Shown piece by piece: positions 23,789 through 32,318 of a stretch of DNA of 32,523 nt. The position numbers were made by a program, and so were the translations under genes. Source of the DNA: Algoriphagus faecimaris (GTDB taxonomy: Bacteria; Bacteroidota; Bacteroidia; Cytophagales; Cyclobacteriaceae); NCBI RefSeq assembly GCF_900101705.1, contig NZ_FNAC01000044.1, positions 1 through 32,523 of the forward strand, in the 5' to 3' direction. The notes under the pieces were generated by a model. That model worked only from the letters and a program-made list of their open reading frames with translations, made no database searches and was not told where the DNA came from. How positions within the stretch are numbered: position 1 is the stretch's first letter; each line of letters begins with the position of its first letter.

Positions 23789-25327
23789 ATGAGTAGAGAA
23801 GTTCGCGTACGTTTTGCCCCATCCCCCACCGGTCCCTTGCATATCGGAGGAGTGAGAACGGCCCTTTATAATTACCTTTTTGCCAAAAAAAATCAGGGAA
23901 GATTCATCCTCAGGATTGAGGATACTGATCAGGCCCGGTACGTAGCTGGAGCAGAGGAGTATATCCGGGAATCTTTGGATTGGTTGGGGATCACTCCTGA
24001 CGAAAGCCCATGGAACCCCGGTGATGTTGGCCCTTACAGGCAGTCGGAGCGAAAGCCTGACTACATGCAATATGCATTGGACTTGGTGAAAAAGGGACAC
24101 GCTTATTATGCTTTCGATACGGCTGAAGAACTGGATGCGATGCGAGAGCGATTGACCGCGGCCCGTGTCGTGCAGCCTCAATACAACAGCATCACAAGAA
24201 CTCAGATGAAAAACTCGCTGACACTCTCCGCAGAAGAGGTAAAGGCGAGATTGGAATCGGGAGAGCCCTATGTGATTCGTGTCAAAATCCCACGCAAAGA
24301 AGAAGTCCGTCTCAATGATTTAATCAGAGGCTGGGTAATGGTGCATTCCTCCACCTTGGATGACAAAGTATTGATGAAATCCGACGGCATGCCTACCTAT
24401 CATTTGGCTAATATCGTCGATGATCATTTGATGGCTATTACTCATGTGATCCGCGGTGAAGAATGGCTCCCCTCTGCTCCCTTGCATGTGTTGCTGTACA
24501 AGTTTTTTGGCTGGGAAGAGACTATGCCTGAATTTGCCCATTTACCCCTTCTCCTAAAACCGGATGGAAATGGGAAACTATCCAAGAGGGATGGAGATCG
24601 TTTGGGATTCCCCGTGTTTCCCATTGATTGGAACAATCAGAGCACCGGAGAAACTGCCATAGGCTTTCGGGAGCAAGGTTATTTACCAGATGCTTTATTG
24701 AATTTTCTGGCCTTTCTCGGCTGGAACCCCGGAGACGAGCGTGAACTTTTCACCAAGGAAGAGTTAGTAGAAGCTTTCACCATAGAACGAATCGGTAAGG
24801 CAGGGGCAAAATTTGACATTGCTAAAGCCAAATGGTACAATGAGCATTACCTGAGAAATACACCTATCGAGGAGCTAGCAAAATTTGTCCAAGCGGATGC
24901 AAAATTGGATGGCTTCGAACTTTCTGAAGAGAAAGCAGCTGCCATAGTCCGTCTGACCAAGGACCGAGTGACCTTCTCTGCTGAACTTTGGAAAGAAAGT
25001 CAGTTCCTGGTTTTGGCCCCTCAAAAATTTGATGAGCAGGTTGCCTCCAAAAAATGGAATACGGATGCTGTCAAAGTCCTGGGAAACTATGCTGAGAGAC
25101 TAGACGTATTTACAGGACAATTTGATGCTGAAACTGCCAAAACCTTACTCGGAGAGTCAGCCGAAGCGGTGGAAGTCAAATTAGGAAAAGTTATGCAAGC
25201 GGTACGTTTGGCAGTGACGGGAGCAGGTGCAGGGCCTGATTTGATGGAGATATTTGCTATATTAGGACAAGAGGAGGTGGCCAAGCGAATCAGATTTGCG
25301 ATGGAAAACCTTGAAGTTACCAGCTAA
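23789..25327 (+). CDS. gltX: Glutamyl-tRNA synthetase
   Basis: 512 residues. Class I synthetase signature: VRFAPSPTGPLHIGGVRTAL near the N-terminus (the HIGH motif is HIGG) and GKLSKRDGDR at about 265 (KMSKS equivalent). Also visible are FILRIEDTDQARYV and GEEWLPSAPLHVLLYKFFGW. The enzyme charges tRNA-Glu in the cytoplasm. Length and motifs are complete. It is followed after 11 bases by a small conserved gene. Confidence 0.97.
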   Translation: MSREVRVRFAPSPTGPLHIGGVRTALYNYLFAKKNQGRFILRIEDTDQARYVAGAEEYIRESLDWLGITPDESPWNPGDVGPYRQSERKPDYMQYALDLVKKGHAYYAFDTAEELDAMRERLTAARVVQPQYNSITRTQMKNSLTLSAEEVKARLESGEPYVIRVKIPRKEEVRLNDLIRGWVMVHSSTLDDKVLMKSDGMPTYHLANIVDDHLMAITHVIRGEEWLPSAPLHVLLYKFFGWEETMPEFAHLPLLLKPDGNGKLSKRDGDRLGFPVFPIDWNNQSTGETAIGFREQGYLPDALLNFLAFLGWNPGDERELFTKEELVEAFTIERIGKAGAKFDIAKAKWYNEHYLRNTPIEELAKFVQADAKLDGFELSEEKAAAIVRLTKDRVTFSAELWKESQFLVLAPQKFDEQVASKKWNTDAVKVLGNYAERLDVFTGQFDAETAKTLLGESAEAVEVKLGKVMQAVRLAVTGAGAGPDLMEIFAILGQEEVAKRIRFAMENLEVTS

Positions 25328-25338
25328 TTCAAGCGACT

Positions 25339-25551
25339 ATGAGCAAAAAGAAGAAGAAAATACAGGAAGACCCGAAGGTCCATGGAGACTTGAAGGGTTT
25401 CAAAATGGAAATTGACTCCTTTGGTGAGATTTCATCTTCCTTTCCTATCGATAAGATCAATGAATTTCTCAATAAAAATGTAGAGGATAAGAAACTCAAA
25501 GATCGGGAAGACCTGGATGAAATCAAACGAGGTTCGGAGGAGGAAGAGTAA
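25339..25551 (+). CDS. Small charged protein behind gltX
   Basis: 70 residues, highly charged: a lysine-rich start (MSKKKKKIQEDPKVHGDLKG), a central segment (FKMEIDSFGEISSSFPIDKI) and an acidic end (KRGSEEEE). There is no membrane segment. The gene is co-directional with gltX, 11 bases after it, and has a terminator directly behind, which supports expression as a two-gene unit. Similar small proteins follow gltX in Bacteroidota, to my recollection. Function unknown. Confidence 0.7.
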   Translation: MSKKKKKIQEDPKVHGDLKGFKMEIDSFGEISSSFPIDKINEFLNKNVEDKKLKDREDLDEIKRGSEEEE

Positions 25552-25556
25552 ACATC

Positions 25557-25585
25557 GAGTGCCTTTTTGGGGCACTCTTTTTTTT
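25557..25585 (+). terminator. Terminator behind the gltX unit
   Basis: GAGTGCC (25557-25563) pairs with GGCACTC (25571-25577) around the loop TTTTTGG, followed by eight Ts. Confidence 0.9.
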
Positions 25586-25615
25586 ATAGTTCAAAAGGTT
25601 TATTTTGTACTAACT

Positions 25616-28225
25616 ATGAAGACCGTAATATTAGTTTTTATTAGCTTTTTATACACCAATCTGGCCATCAGTCAAACCGGGCGGATTGTAGGAAAAGTCA
25701 TCGAAAGCGAAACTGGTCAACCCCTACAGGATTATCATATTTTTATTCCCAACACTACTTATCAGGCATTTTCAGACTCTTCGGGCAATTTTTTATTAGC
25801 CAATGTACAAGAAGGTCTTTGGGAGGTCCAAGGAAGAGGGGCGGGATATATCACCAACTCCCAAAAAATAACAGTAAAAGCTGGAAATTCCCTGAATATG
25901 ACTTTTTCCGTGGATTCAGGGGTTGAGGGCAATCTATTTTCTTCAGATTTTTCTAAATCCAAGCGAAAGAAATTCATCAAATCAGTAGAAGAGAAATTCT
26001 TCAAGGATCATCCCAGTAAGGATAAGGTGCAGCTTTTGAATCAAGATCAATTAATTTTTGAAACTCAACGCGATAAAAACATCAAGGTGGGATCCGCAGG
26101 TCCTTTATTTTTTTCTAATCAAGAGACCGCGTATTTGATCACCATTTATTTCGAGCCTTTTATTTTAGAGGAAGATCAACCGATATCTATGACTGTCTCC
26201 TATTTTGAATTACCTGAAGAAGGAGACAAGGAAAGCCTCAGAAATGCCCGACTCGCGGCCTACAAAAATAGCCCCTCCTACTTCTTGTCTCAGTTGATGA
26301 TTGGTGATCTTTCTGAATTTTCCTCAGACCCTCAGCCCGAAGTATCTTTTTCCAAAATTCCCGGTGAATATTTCCTGAAGTTTGACACTCCTCTGAAGAT
26401 CAAAGGAGAAAATGGCAGACTAGGAAATATGAGTTATAAGGGAGAAAAATTACAAGTTAAACTAAATGGATCCCCTAATGAACCTGGAAATTTGGACTGG
26501 GAGGGACAGGTTTTTGAAGGTAATCCAATTTTTGGAGTGCCACATACTTTTAATGCAGCTAAATCTTTCCAATTGGCCAATTTGGAGAAAAATGCAGAGG
26601 TTATGGAAGAGCGAGTTTACCTGCATACCGATCGCAGACATTACTGGCCCGGTGAGCATATTTTTTTCAAAGCTTACCTCAGCTATGCCAATTCCCTACT
26701 CTCGGAAGACTTGAGCAAGGTTCTCCATGTAGAGTTGATTGACACGACCGGCTATGTTTGGATTCATGAGGTAGTAGAGATCAATAATGGCCTAAGTGCA
26801 GGTCAGCTTGCGCTTCCAGATCTAGCCGAGACTGGCAACTTTTTTCTAAGAGCCTATACCAGTTGGAGTTTGAACTATGAGCGAGGAGAATTTATCCTTC
26901 CTATTCAGATTCTCGATCATTTTAGCCAACCTGAGGCCTCCACTGAGGAGTTTGAAATTAAAAATGTGGGCCTATTCACTGATAAACAATCCTACGGAGG
27001 AAAGGAAAAAGTTCGACTTAACCTAATGATTACAGATGAAGCCGGGCTTCCTCTTAGCGCAAATTTGTCTGTAGCTGTCCTTGACCTGAAACAGGCTGTC
27101 TATGTCTCGGAAAAAAGAAAAATAACAGATCAATTGGCGGGCAAAATACTAGTCAATGAGATGAAAGATTTTGTATACCCCCTTGAGCAAGGGTTTGAAC
27201 TATCCGGAAAGCTACAAGATGACGATGGCCAACCCATTCAGGGGACCATTCAGGCATTTATCAATGGCTACGAAGACGAGCGCAAACTAAAATCTGACAA
27301 CACTGGAGTATTTTCTTTTCCTGCCTCAAATTTTGAAGGAGAGTTTGAGATTAACTTAAAAGCTACAGGACCCTACAATCAACCCATCCGCACTATTCAG
27401 TTGGACCTCAAATCTTATCCTAGTGAAGAATTGGATTTGAATAGCCCATTTCCCGATGTCGTAAAAAGAGGAACTCCTCCTGACAAGAGTATTCGTCCAA
27501 TTAGTCCACTAGAGGAAGGAGAGATTCTATTGGAAACAGCAGAGGTCAAGGCCTCCAAAAAACAAAATATCGAAAGAATGATCTACGGAAGACCCGATAA
27601 TGTGGTCAATACCAACGAGATGAATTTAGTAGGTACTACGCTTCAATTTCTCTATGCACTAATGGCCAAAGTACCTGGAATGAAAGTCGTGGGCTCACCT
27701 CCGTATGTGGGTGTACGCTTTCGGGGAGGTGAACCTCTGGTCTTGATCAACGGAAATCCAGCCAATGCCCTATCCGGTGGTACCTTCTCAGGAGGTTCGG
27801 GTCAGTCCGTCTATACTGTTCTAGAAAGCATCAATGTTTACAACATCGAGCGTATCGAGGTGCTCAGAAGAATAGTCCCTCAATATGGGGATCAGGGAAG
27901 AAATGGAATAATTTCTATCTTTCTGAAAACCGGCCCTAGTCTTGCCGCTAGCCTAAACAATTTCAATCTCTTTCCCCTTCAGGGCTTTCAGCAGGTTAAA
28001 AAATTTGATGAAGCAATAGAGTCCCGCCAAAACTTTCCTTTTTTAGCCCCATTCCGACCCACTTTATATTGGAATCCTTTTGTCATCACAAATGAGAGGA
28101 GCCTGTCCCTGCCGATTGAGTTTGAACTGAATGAGATAGCAGGACCTTTTTTGGTAGAAATCAGAGGCTTTTCGATCTTGGGAGAACCGATTTATGGTAC
28201 CTTCGTTTTAAATAACCAAGACTGA
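25616..28225 (+). CDS. Secreted protein with CarboxypepD_reg, MG2 and TonB-plug domains but no barrel
   Basis: 869 residues from the ATG at 25616. A longer frame to 25517 would cross the terminator and the previous gene. Signal peptide about 1-19 (VILVFISFLYTNLAIS). A carboxypeptidase regulatory-like beta domain follows (20-100, GRIVGKVIESETGQPLQDYH). At about 330-450 lies an alpha-2-macroglobulin-type MG2 domain (ERVYLHTDRRHYWPGEHIFF). At about 680-790 lies a TonB receptor plug-like domain (LMAKVPGMKVVGSPP, VLINGNPAN, IERIEVLRR, GRNGIISIFLK). No beta-barrel of a TonB receptor follows. This architecture is a known Bacteroidota type of cell-surface or periplasmic protein of unclear role. A beta-barrel protein gene follows after 33 bases, suggesting a unit. 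Confidence 0.8.
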   Translation: MKTVILVFISFLYTNLAISQTGRIVGKVIESETGQPLQDYHIFIPNTTYQAFSDSSGNFLLANVQEGLWEVQGRGAGYITNSQKITVKAGNSLNMTFSVDSGVEGNLFSSDFSKSKRKKFIKSVEEKFFKDHPSKDKVQLLNQDQLIFETQRDKNIKVGSAGPLFFSNQETAYLITIYFEPFILEEDQPISMTVSYFELPEEGDKESLRNARLAAYKNSPSYFLSQLMIGDLSEFSSDPQPEVSFSKIPGEYFLKFDTPLKIKGENGRLGNMSYKGEKLQVKLNGSPNEPGNLDWEGQVFEGNPIFGVPHTFNAAKSFQLANLEKNAEVMEERVYLHTDRRHYWPGEHIFFKAYLSYANSLLSEDLSKVLHVELIDTTGYVWIHEVVEINNGLSAGQLALPDLAETGNFFLRAYTSWSLNYERGEFILPIQILDHFSQPEASTEEFEIKNVGLFTDKQSYGGKEKVRLNLMITDEAGLPLSANLSVAVLDLKQAVYVSEKRKITDQLAGKILVNEMKDFVYPLEQGFELSGKLQDDDGQPIQGTIQAFINGYEDERKLKSDNTGVFSFPASNFEGEFEINLKATGPYNQPIRTIQLDLKSYPSEELDLNSPFPDVVKRGTPPDKSIRPISPLEEGEILLETAEVKASKKQNIERMIYGRPDNVVNTNEMNLVGTTLQFLYALMAKVPGMKVVGSPPYVGVRFRGGEPLVLINGNPANALSGGTFSGGSGQSVYTVLESINVYNIERIEVLRRIVPQYGDQGRNGIISIFLKTGPSLAASLNNFNLFPLQGFQQVKKFDEAIESRQNFPFLAPFRPTLYWNPFVITNERSLSLPIEFELNEIAGPFLVEIRGFSILGEPIYGTFVLNNQD

Positions 28226-28258
28226 GCTATCGGGCTTCTAGGATCAAATTACCAACAG

Positions 28259-28915
28259 ATGAAAAAAACTATTCTTGCCTTTTTAATGATTTTGTCGGCT
28301 TATCAAGCTTTTTCACAAACGAGTGTCGGAATCCGTGCCGGCTATACCACCTCTACCTATTCCTATCGTCCGGCAGCCAATTTCCGGGCCATTGGGACAG
28401 AGGCTGTGGGCAAGCCTACTTTTGCCTTTGTCATCGAGCATTTCAATTCCAAAAATGCTGGTATTGAACTCAATCTACAGCTAATCACCCTTGGTATGAA
28501 CTTACCCAATCCAGATACAGATCCCATTCAGCGGAATATCAGTGAACTGGACTATCTGAAAATGCCCTTACTTGCCAGTTTCTTTGCGGGACGCTCAGGA
28601 AGATTTCAGATCAAAGTCGGCCCCCATTTGGGCTACCTGCTAGGCGCAAGAGACATTCAGCGAGATTTTAGCAGCTCAGCAAGACCTGAACTCCCAACCT
28701 ATGGTGGGCCCGATGATCATCCCAAAAAGCTTATGTATGGACTGACCGGAGGTGCGGGAATTTCCAAACTTTTCGGAAAAAGCACGCTAGCAGGTGAAGT
28801 TCGCTTTGCTTATGATTTCACCAACCCCGAGGGGCAGGATAGGGTTTTTGATATGAATTCTACCAACCTGGAATTTACGCTGGCTTACCTCTTTCGCATT
28901 CGAGAGCGAAATTAA
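28259..28915 (+). CDS. Outer-membrane beta-barrel protein (PorT-like)
   Basis: 218 residues. Signal peptide (MKKTILAFLMILSAYQAFSQ), then amphipathic strands with turn-like Gly/Asn: SVGIRAGYTTSTYSYRP, FAFVIEHFNSKNAGIELNLQ, YLKMPLLASFFAGRSGRFQI, KVGPHLGYLLGARD. It ends in a strand (NLEFTLAYLFRIRERN). The PxLxxxxF...KVGPxxGYL pattern is that of the outer-membrane beta-barrel family with PorT-type domain. It probably folds into a small 8-stranded barrel. It follows the MG2/plug gene closely. Confidence 0.8.
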   Translation: MKKTILAFLMILSAYQAFSQTSVGIRAGYTTSTYSYRPAANFRAIGTEAVGKPTFAFVIEHFNSKNAGIELNLQLITLGMNLPNPDTDPIQRNISELDYLKMPLLASFFAGRSGRFQIKVGPHLGYLLGARDIQRDFSSSARPELPTYGGPDDHPKKLMYGLTGGAGISKLFGKSTLAGEVRFAYDFTNPEGQDRVFDMNSTNLEFTLAYLFRIRERN

Positions 28916-28986
28916 AAGCTATAAAAATGAGATGTTTTTTCCTCCCTTGTCATATAATTCGACTTTTTCACGACTAAGGGTTGAAT

Positions 28987-29481
28987 ATGCAGCATAGCGA
29001 GCTCGAATATCTTCTAAAAGCCCATCATCGGGAAGCCTTTCTTTGGGCAAGGCAATGCTGCTACTTCGATGATGAACTTGCCAAGGATATTCTTCAGCAG
29101 TGCTATCTGAAAATTCTCGAAGGAAAGGCCAAACTTCACCAACCCGAGAAAATCAAATCCTGGCTCTTTTCTATTATTCGGTTTACGGCAATAGATGAGT
29201 TACGAAAGATCGGGAAAATAGAAGCCTTAGAAGAAAATTATGATGCAGTGATTCCCGAAGAGGAACTGGAAGAAAAGAATTATGATGGAATCATTCAGCT
29301 ACTTCCGCTTCGTCAACGAGAGGTGATCTTGGCGGTTTTTTACCATAATATGACCATAGAGGAAGCTGCCGAAACCTTACAAATCACCTTGGGAACAGCG
29401 CGTACTCACTATGAAAGAGGTAAAAAGAAACTGAAAGAATTGATTTTAAAAACTCAACTACAGCAACACAATGGACAATGA
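28987..29481 (+). CDS. ECF-type RNA polymerase sigma factor
   Basis: 164 residues from the ATG at 28987 (a TTG two codons earlier is possible). Region 2: REAFLWARQCCYFDDELAKD, ILQQCYLKILEGKAKL and KIKSWLFSIIRFTAIDELRK. Region 4: LLPLRQREVILAVFYHNMTI, EEAAETLQITLGTARTHYER, GKKKLKELI. No region 3 is present, typical of sigma-70 family ECF factors. It directs RNA polymerase to its own promoters, probably for an envelope or stress response. The stop overlaps the start of the next gene, a likely membrane-bound partner. Confidence 0.88.
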   Translation: MQHSELEYLLKAHHREAFLWARQCCYFDDELAKDILQQCYLKILEGKAKLHQPEKIKSWLFSIIRFTAIDELRKIGKIEALEENYDAVIPEEELEEKNYDGIIQLLPLRQREVILAVFYHNMTIEEAAETLQITLGTARTHYERGKKKLKELILKTQLQQHNGQ

Positions 29482-29782
29482 TCAACTACTTCGTGACTTC
29501 TTTGCAGAAATGAAGGCAAAGGATCAGAAAATAAAGACGCCGGAGTTTCCTGAAGTCAAAGCTCGCAGCATCAATTGGTGGCTTCCTATAGGAATAGCAG
29601 CAACGCTGTTGCTAGGTGGGTTTTATTTCTTTTCTCCACAGGAAAGCCCCGATACTTCGGCAGATCTACTTATTATCACGCTTCAAGAAAATGAGTATAG
29701 CCAACAAGAATTAATTATCGAAGAAAAGGACTACATCGATGTATGGGAATCTACCACCACTTCCCTTTTGACTGATTTCTAA
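29471..29782 (+). CDS. Short single-TM protein, possible anti-sigma factor
   Basis: 103 residues, overlapping the sigma gene by 11 bases. A cytoplasmic N-terminal part (MDNDQLLRDFFAEMKAKDQK) leads to a TM segment at about 34-54 (WLPIGIAATLLLGGFYFFSP) and an acidic outer part. Gene order and topology suggest an anti-sigma factor. It is, however, much shorter than usual anti-sigma proteins and lacks the zinc HxxxCxxC motif, so this is inferred from position. Confidence 0.6.
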   Translation: MDNDQLLRDFFAEMKAKDQKIKTPEFPEVKARSINWWLPIGIAATLLLGGFYFFSPQESPDTSADLLIITLQENEYSQQELIIEEKDYIDVWESTTTSLLTDF

Positions 29783-29794
29783 ACCAACGCTACC

Positions 29795-30532
29795 ATGAAA
29801 AACCTATTTGTAATTGCCCTACTTCTGCTCTCAAACTTTACGCAAGCTCAGGACATCTTCAAAAAAAACCTTTACTCCGCCGATCAGATTATGCAGGCTA
29901 GAGAAAAAATCAACCTGTCGGACACCCAAGCTACTAAAATCAAAAAACTTCATGCTGAAAATGCCGGAGACTTTTCTACACTAAAATGGGACCTAGACGA
30001 GGCAAATGTCCGACTGGAAAAACTGCTAGCAAGCCCAAAGATCGATGAGACTGCCGTTATGACTCAATTGGATCGGGTGCTCAGCCTAGAAAATCAATTG
30101 AAGAAAAAACAACTCGCCACCTTAGTCGCCATCAAAAACGAACTCAGCGAAAGCCAAATATTGGCTATGGATCGCCAATTCTTAGGCAATAATCAGACAC
30201 TTTCCGGGAGAGTATCTGGATTGGGAAAGAGTGAAACAGCCAGTTCTTCAATGAGCCCTTCAGCCAGGGTTCGTATGGGTTACCCAAGTAAAGGTGTTTC
30301 AATTGCAGTGGCCGGAGAAAACAAAGAGGACCAGCCCCTCTTCATTATTACCACTTCGGAAGGGACTATAGAAAAATCATCCATGACCAACTTGGATATT
30401 GACCCCAATGACATCGAAAGCATCTCTGTTCTCAAAGACAAATCCGCTACGGGAGTTTACGGAGAAAAAGGCAAAAATGGGGTCATCATAATTACCCTCA
30501 AAGATGGTGTCAAGGTAAAATATAAAAAATAG
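29795..30532 (+). CDS. Periplasmic Spy-like protein with C-terminal TonB-plug-like motif
   Basis: 245 residues. Signal peptide (MKNLFVIALLLLSNFTQAQD). Residues 30-130 are helical and Spy/CpxP-like: INLSDTQATKIKKLHAENAG and KNELSESQILAMDRQFLG, two LTxxQ-like repeats. A linker follows. The end, DIDPNDIESISVLKDKSATG with VYGEKGKNGVIIITLK, is the segment that starts the plug of TonB receptors in Bacteroidota. This unusual two-part protein follows the sigma and membrane-protein genes (12 bases) and may sense envelope stress. The function is inferred from layout. Confidence 0.7.
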   Translation: MKNLFVIALLLLSNFTQAQDIFKKNLYSADQIMQAREKINLSDTQATKIKKLHAENAGDFSTLKWDLDEANVRLEKLLASPKIDETAVMTQLDRVLSLENQLKKKQLATLVAIKNELSESQILAMDRQFLGNNQTLSGRVSGLGKSETASSSMSPSARVRMGYPSKGVSIAVAGENKEDQPLFIITTSEGTIEKSSMTNLDIDPNDIESISVLKDKSATGVYGEKGKNGVIIITLKDGVKVKYKK

Positions 30533-30553
30533 ATGATGGTTTAAATTAGATGG

Positions 30554-30581
30554 AAAAAGGAGGCTGATTGGCCTCTTTTTT
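30554..30581. terminator. Bidirectional terminator between the convergent genes
   Basis: AAAAAGGAGGC (30554-30564) pairs with GCCTCTTTTTT (30571-30581) with one bulged G. There is a T-run on each strand, between the + strand Spy-like gene and the - strand DUF885 gene. Confidence 0.8.
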
Positions 30582-30588
30582 CATTTCC

Positions 30589-30621
30589 AACCCTGCAAGA
30601 GTTTGAAACCCCTGCAGGGTT
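30589..30621. repeat. Perfect 9-bp inverted repeat (AACCCTGCA type)
   Basis: AACCCTGCA (30589-30597) and TGCAGGGTT (30613-30621) surround a 15-base spacer rich in A and T. It lies between the bidirectional terminator and the end of the DUF885 gene. It has the same layout as the palindrome near 23.0 kb and probably belongs to a dispersed intergenic repeat. Confidence 0.5.
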
Positions 30622-30632
30622 ACTTAGAAAAA

Positions 30633-32318
30633 TCAATCCAAAAACCGCCAGCTCGCTTTATGGTTTTTATCCAGCGACTGTCCGGTTACTTTGGCTCTGA
30701 GGATTTCCACCGGCATGGTATTTTGCTGCATAATCAGGTCATGAAAGGTTTTTTCCTCCATTTTCCCTGAGTCCACCATTTCAGCTCGAAGCGCATAAAA
30801 CTCCAAAGCCCCAATCATATAAGCAATCTGATACAGCGGGCCATAGCTCCCCTCAAAGGATCGCCGGACTTCAGCTTCTGCATTGGCATACTCGTGCCCC
30901 ACCCGATCCACTAAGAGATCGATGCATTCCTGTGGACTCATATTCCCGAGGTGATAATTAAGCGAGAAAATGATCCGGGCACAGCGATGCATTCTCCAAA
31001 ACAGCATCCCCACTTTGTCTTTGGCGTCCCGTGGAAAATCCCGATCCCAAAGTACAAATTCCCAATACAGCGCCCAGCCTTCCGTCCAAAAGGGAGTACG
31101 GAAAAGTCGTCGGTGGGTCATATAGCGCTGATTCATGAATTGCTGTAAATGATGTCCGGGAATCAATTCGTGCTGAACGGTGGCCCGTGAAAAATGGGGA
31201 TTATTTCCCCGCATGGACATCATTTTTTCTTCATGTGTCATCTCCGAAGTTGGGTAAGAAATCTGAATCACTTCACCACCCAGAAAGAAAGGACTGACTC
31301 GTTGTCTTTCGGCAGAAATCATCCGCGTTCGCCAAGTTTCTTTGGCCAGTTCGGGCACGGTAATCCAGTCATTTTCCTCCATGATTCCGATTGCTTCCTC
31401 ACCGAGACGGGCCACTTCCTCAGGCCAAGATCCGGCGGGAAGGTAGGTTTCTTTCACCATCTCCAAAGCAGCCTTCCAGTCGTTTCCAAAGCCCAATTCA
31501 TTGGAAGCTTTGAGCATCTCCTTTTCACACCATTCAAATTGACGCTCAGCTTCGGCTATCAGCTCCTCAGGAGAATAAGCGATCATCTCAAAAGCCAATT
31601 GATTTAAGAGCGCTTCCCTTCCTATAGGCTTACCGATGATGCCACTGCCGTCATCTTTCACCGGGTTGGTATAGTGCTCGCGCAAAGCTGAAGCGTACGA
31701 TTTCAGGCTAGCATCTAGCATTTCCCAAGGTTCAGGCATCCACCAGGTAAACTCCGGATCATAGTCAAAGTAAAATTCATAGGCTTCCTTTATCGTTTGA
31801 TGTAAACGCTCAATTGCTGCCGCAGCCAAATCAGCCTTTTGCCAAGAATTGTATTTCGAGGTAGTGGATAAACCTGCTTTTTGTTCATCAATTTGTTTGG
31901 CCACTTCATTCCAACTTGCCGCCAAAGTCTGAGAATCCGGTTCTTTGGCCCGACGCCGGGCAAGCACAAAATTCTGAAGAGGCTCTGCAAATGCCAACAC
32001 AGACTTTACTCCCTCAAAATCTTTTCTTTCGAGCGCCATCTCGGCGATTTGAGTTTCCAGATAATTGCGAAAAAGTACGTAATCAATTTTTCCATCTTCG
32101 GAGAAGGAATCATAATTAAAGCTTTGTAAAACTTCCAAATATTCTAGGTTGAAGGACTCCATTCGGTCAAAATATTCTTCAGAGAGCGAATTGGTGTATA
32201 AGCGGCTGAGTGCACCACGGTCCGCCTGATAGGTTTGGATCATTTGTGCGAGTTCGGTAGCCTGTACACCGAAGCTGATTAAAACTAGGAAAACAGAAAT
32301 AAAGAGAGGTCTCAACAT
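30633..32318 (-). CDS. DUF885-family secreted protein, metallopeptidase-like
   Basis: 561 residues. Signal peptide about 1-20 (LFISVFLVLISFGVQA). The mature part is mostly helical, as in DUF885. The family's zincin-like motif is intact: HELIPGHHLQQF at about 383-394 (HExxPGH-type), then TPFWTEGWALYWE about 20 residues later, with the glutamate and tryptophan usual in the family. Members are predicted periplasmic metallopeptidases resembling M2/M32-type folds; substrates are not established. It is a single gene, convergent with the Spy-like gene. Confidence 0.85.
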   Translation of the reverse strand: MLRPLFISVFLVLISFGVQATELAQMIQTYQADRGALSRLYTNSLSEEYFDRMESFNLEYLEVLQSFNYDSFSEDGKIDYVLFRNYLETQIAEMALERKDFEGVKSVLAFAEPLQNFVLARRRAKEPDSQTLAASWNEVAKQIDEQKAGLSTTSKYNSWQKADLAAAAIERLHQTIKEAYEFYFDYDPEFTWWMPEPWEMLDASLKSYASALREHYTNPVKDDGSGIIGKPIGREALLNQLAFEMIAYSPEELIAEAERQFEWCEKEMLKASNELGFGNDWKAALEMVKETYLPAGSWPEEVARLGEEAIGIMEENDWITVPELAKETWRTRMISAERQRVSPFFLGGEVIQISYPTSEMTHEEKMMSMRGNNPHFSRATVQHELIPGHHLQQFMNQRYMTHRRLFRTPFWTEGWALYWEFVLWDRDFPRDAKDKVGMLFWRMHRCARIIFSLNYHLGNMSPQECIDLLVDRVGHEYANAEAEVRRSFEGSYGPLYQIAYMIGALEFYALRAEMVDSGKMEEKTFHDLIMQQNTMPVEILRAKVTGQSLDKNHKASWRFLD

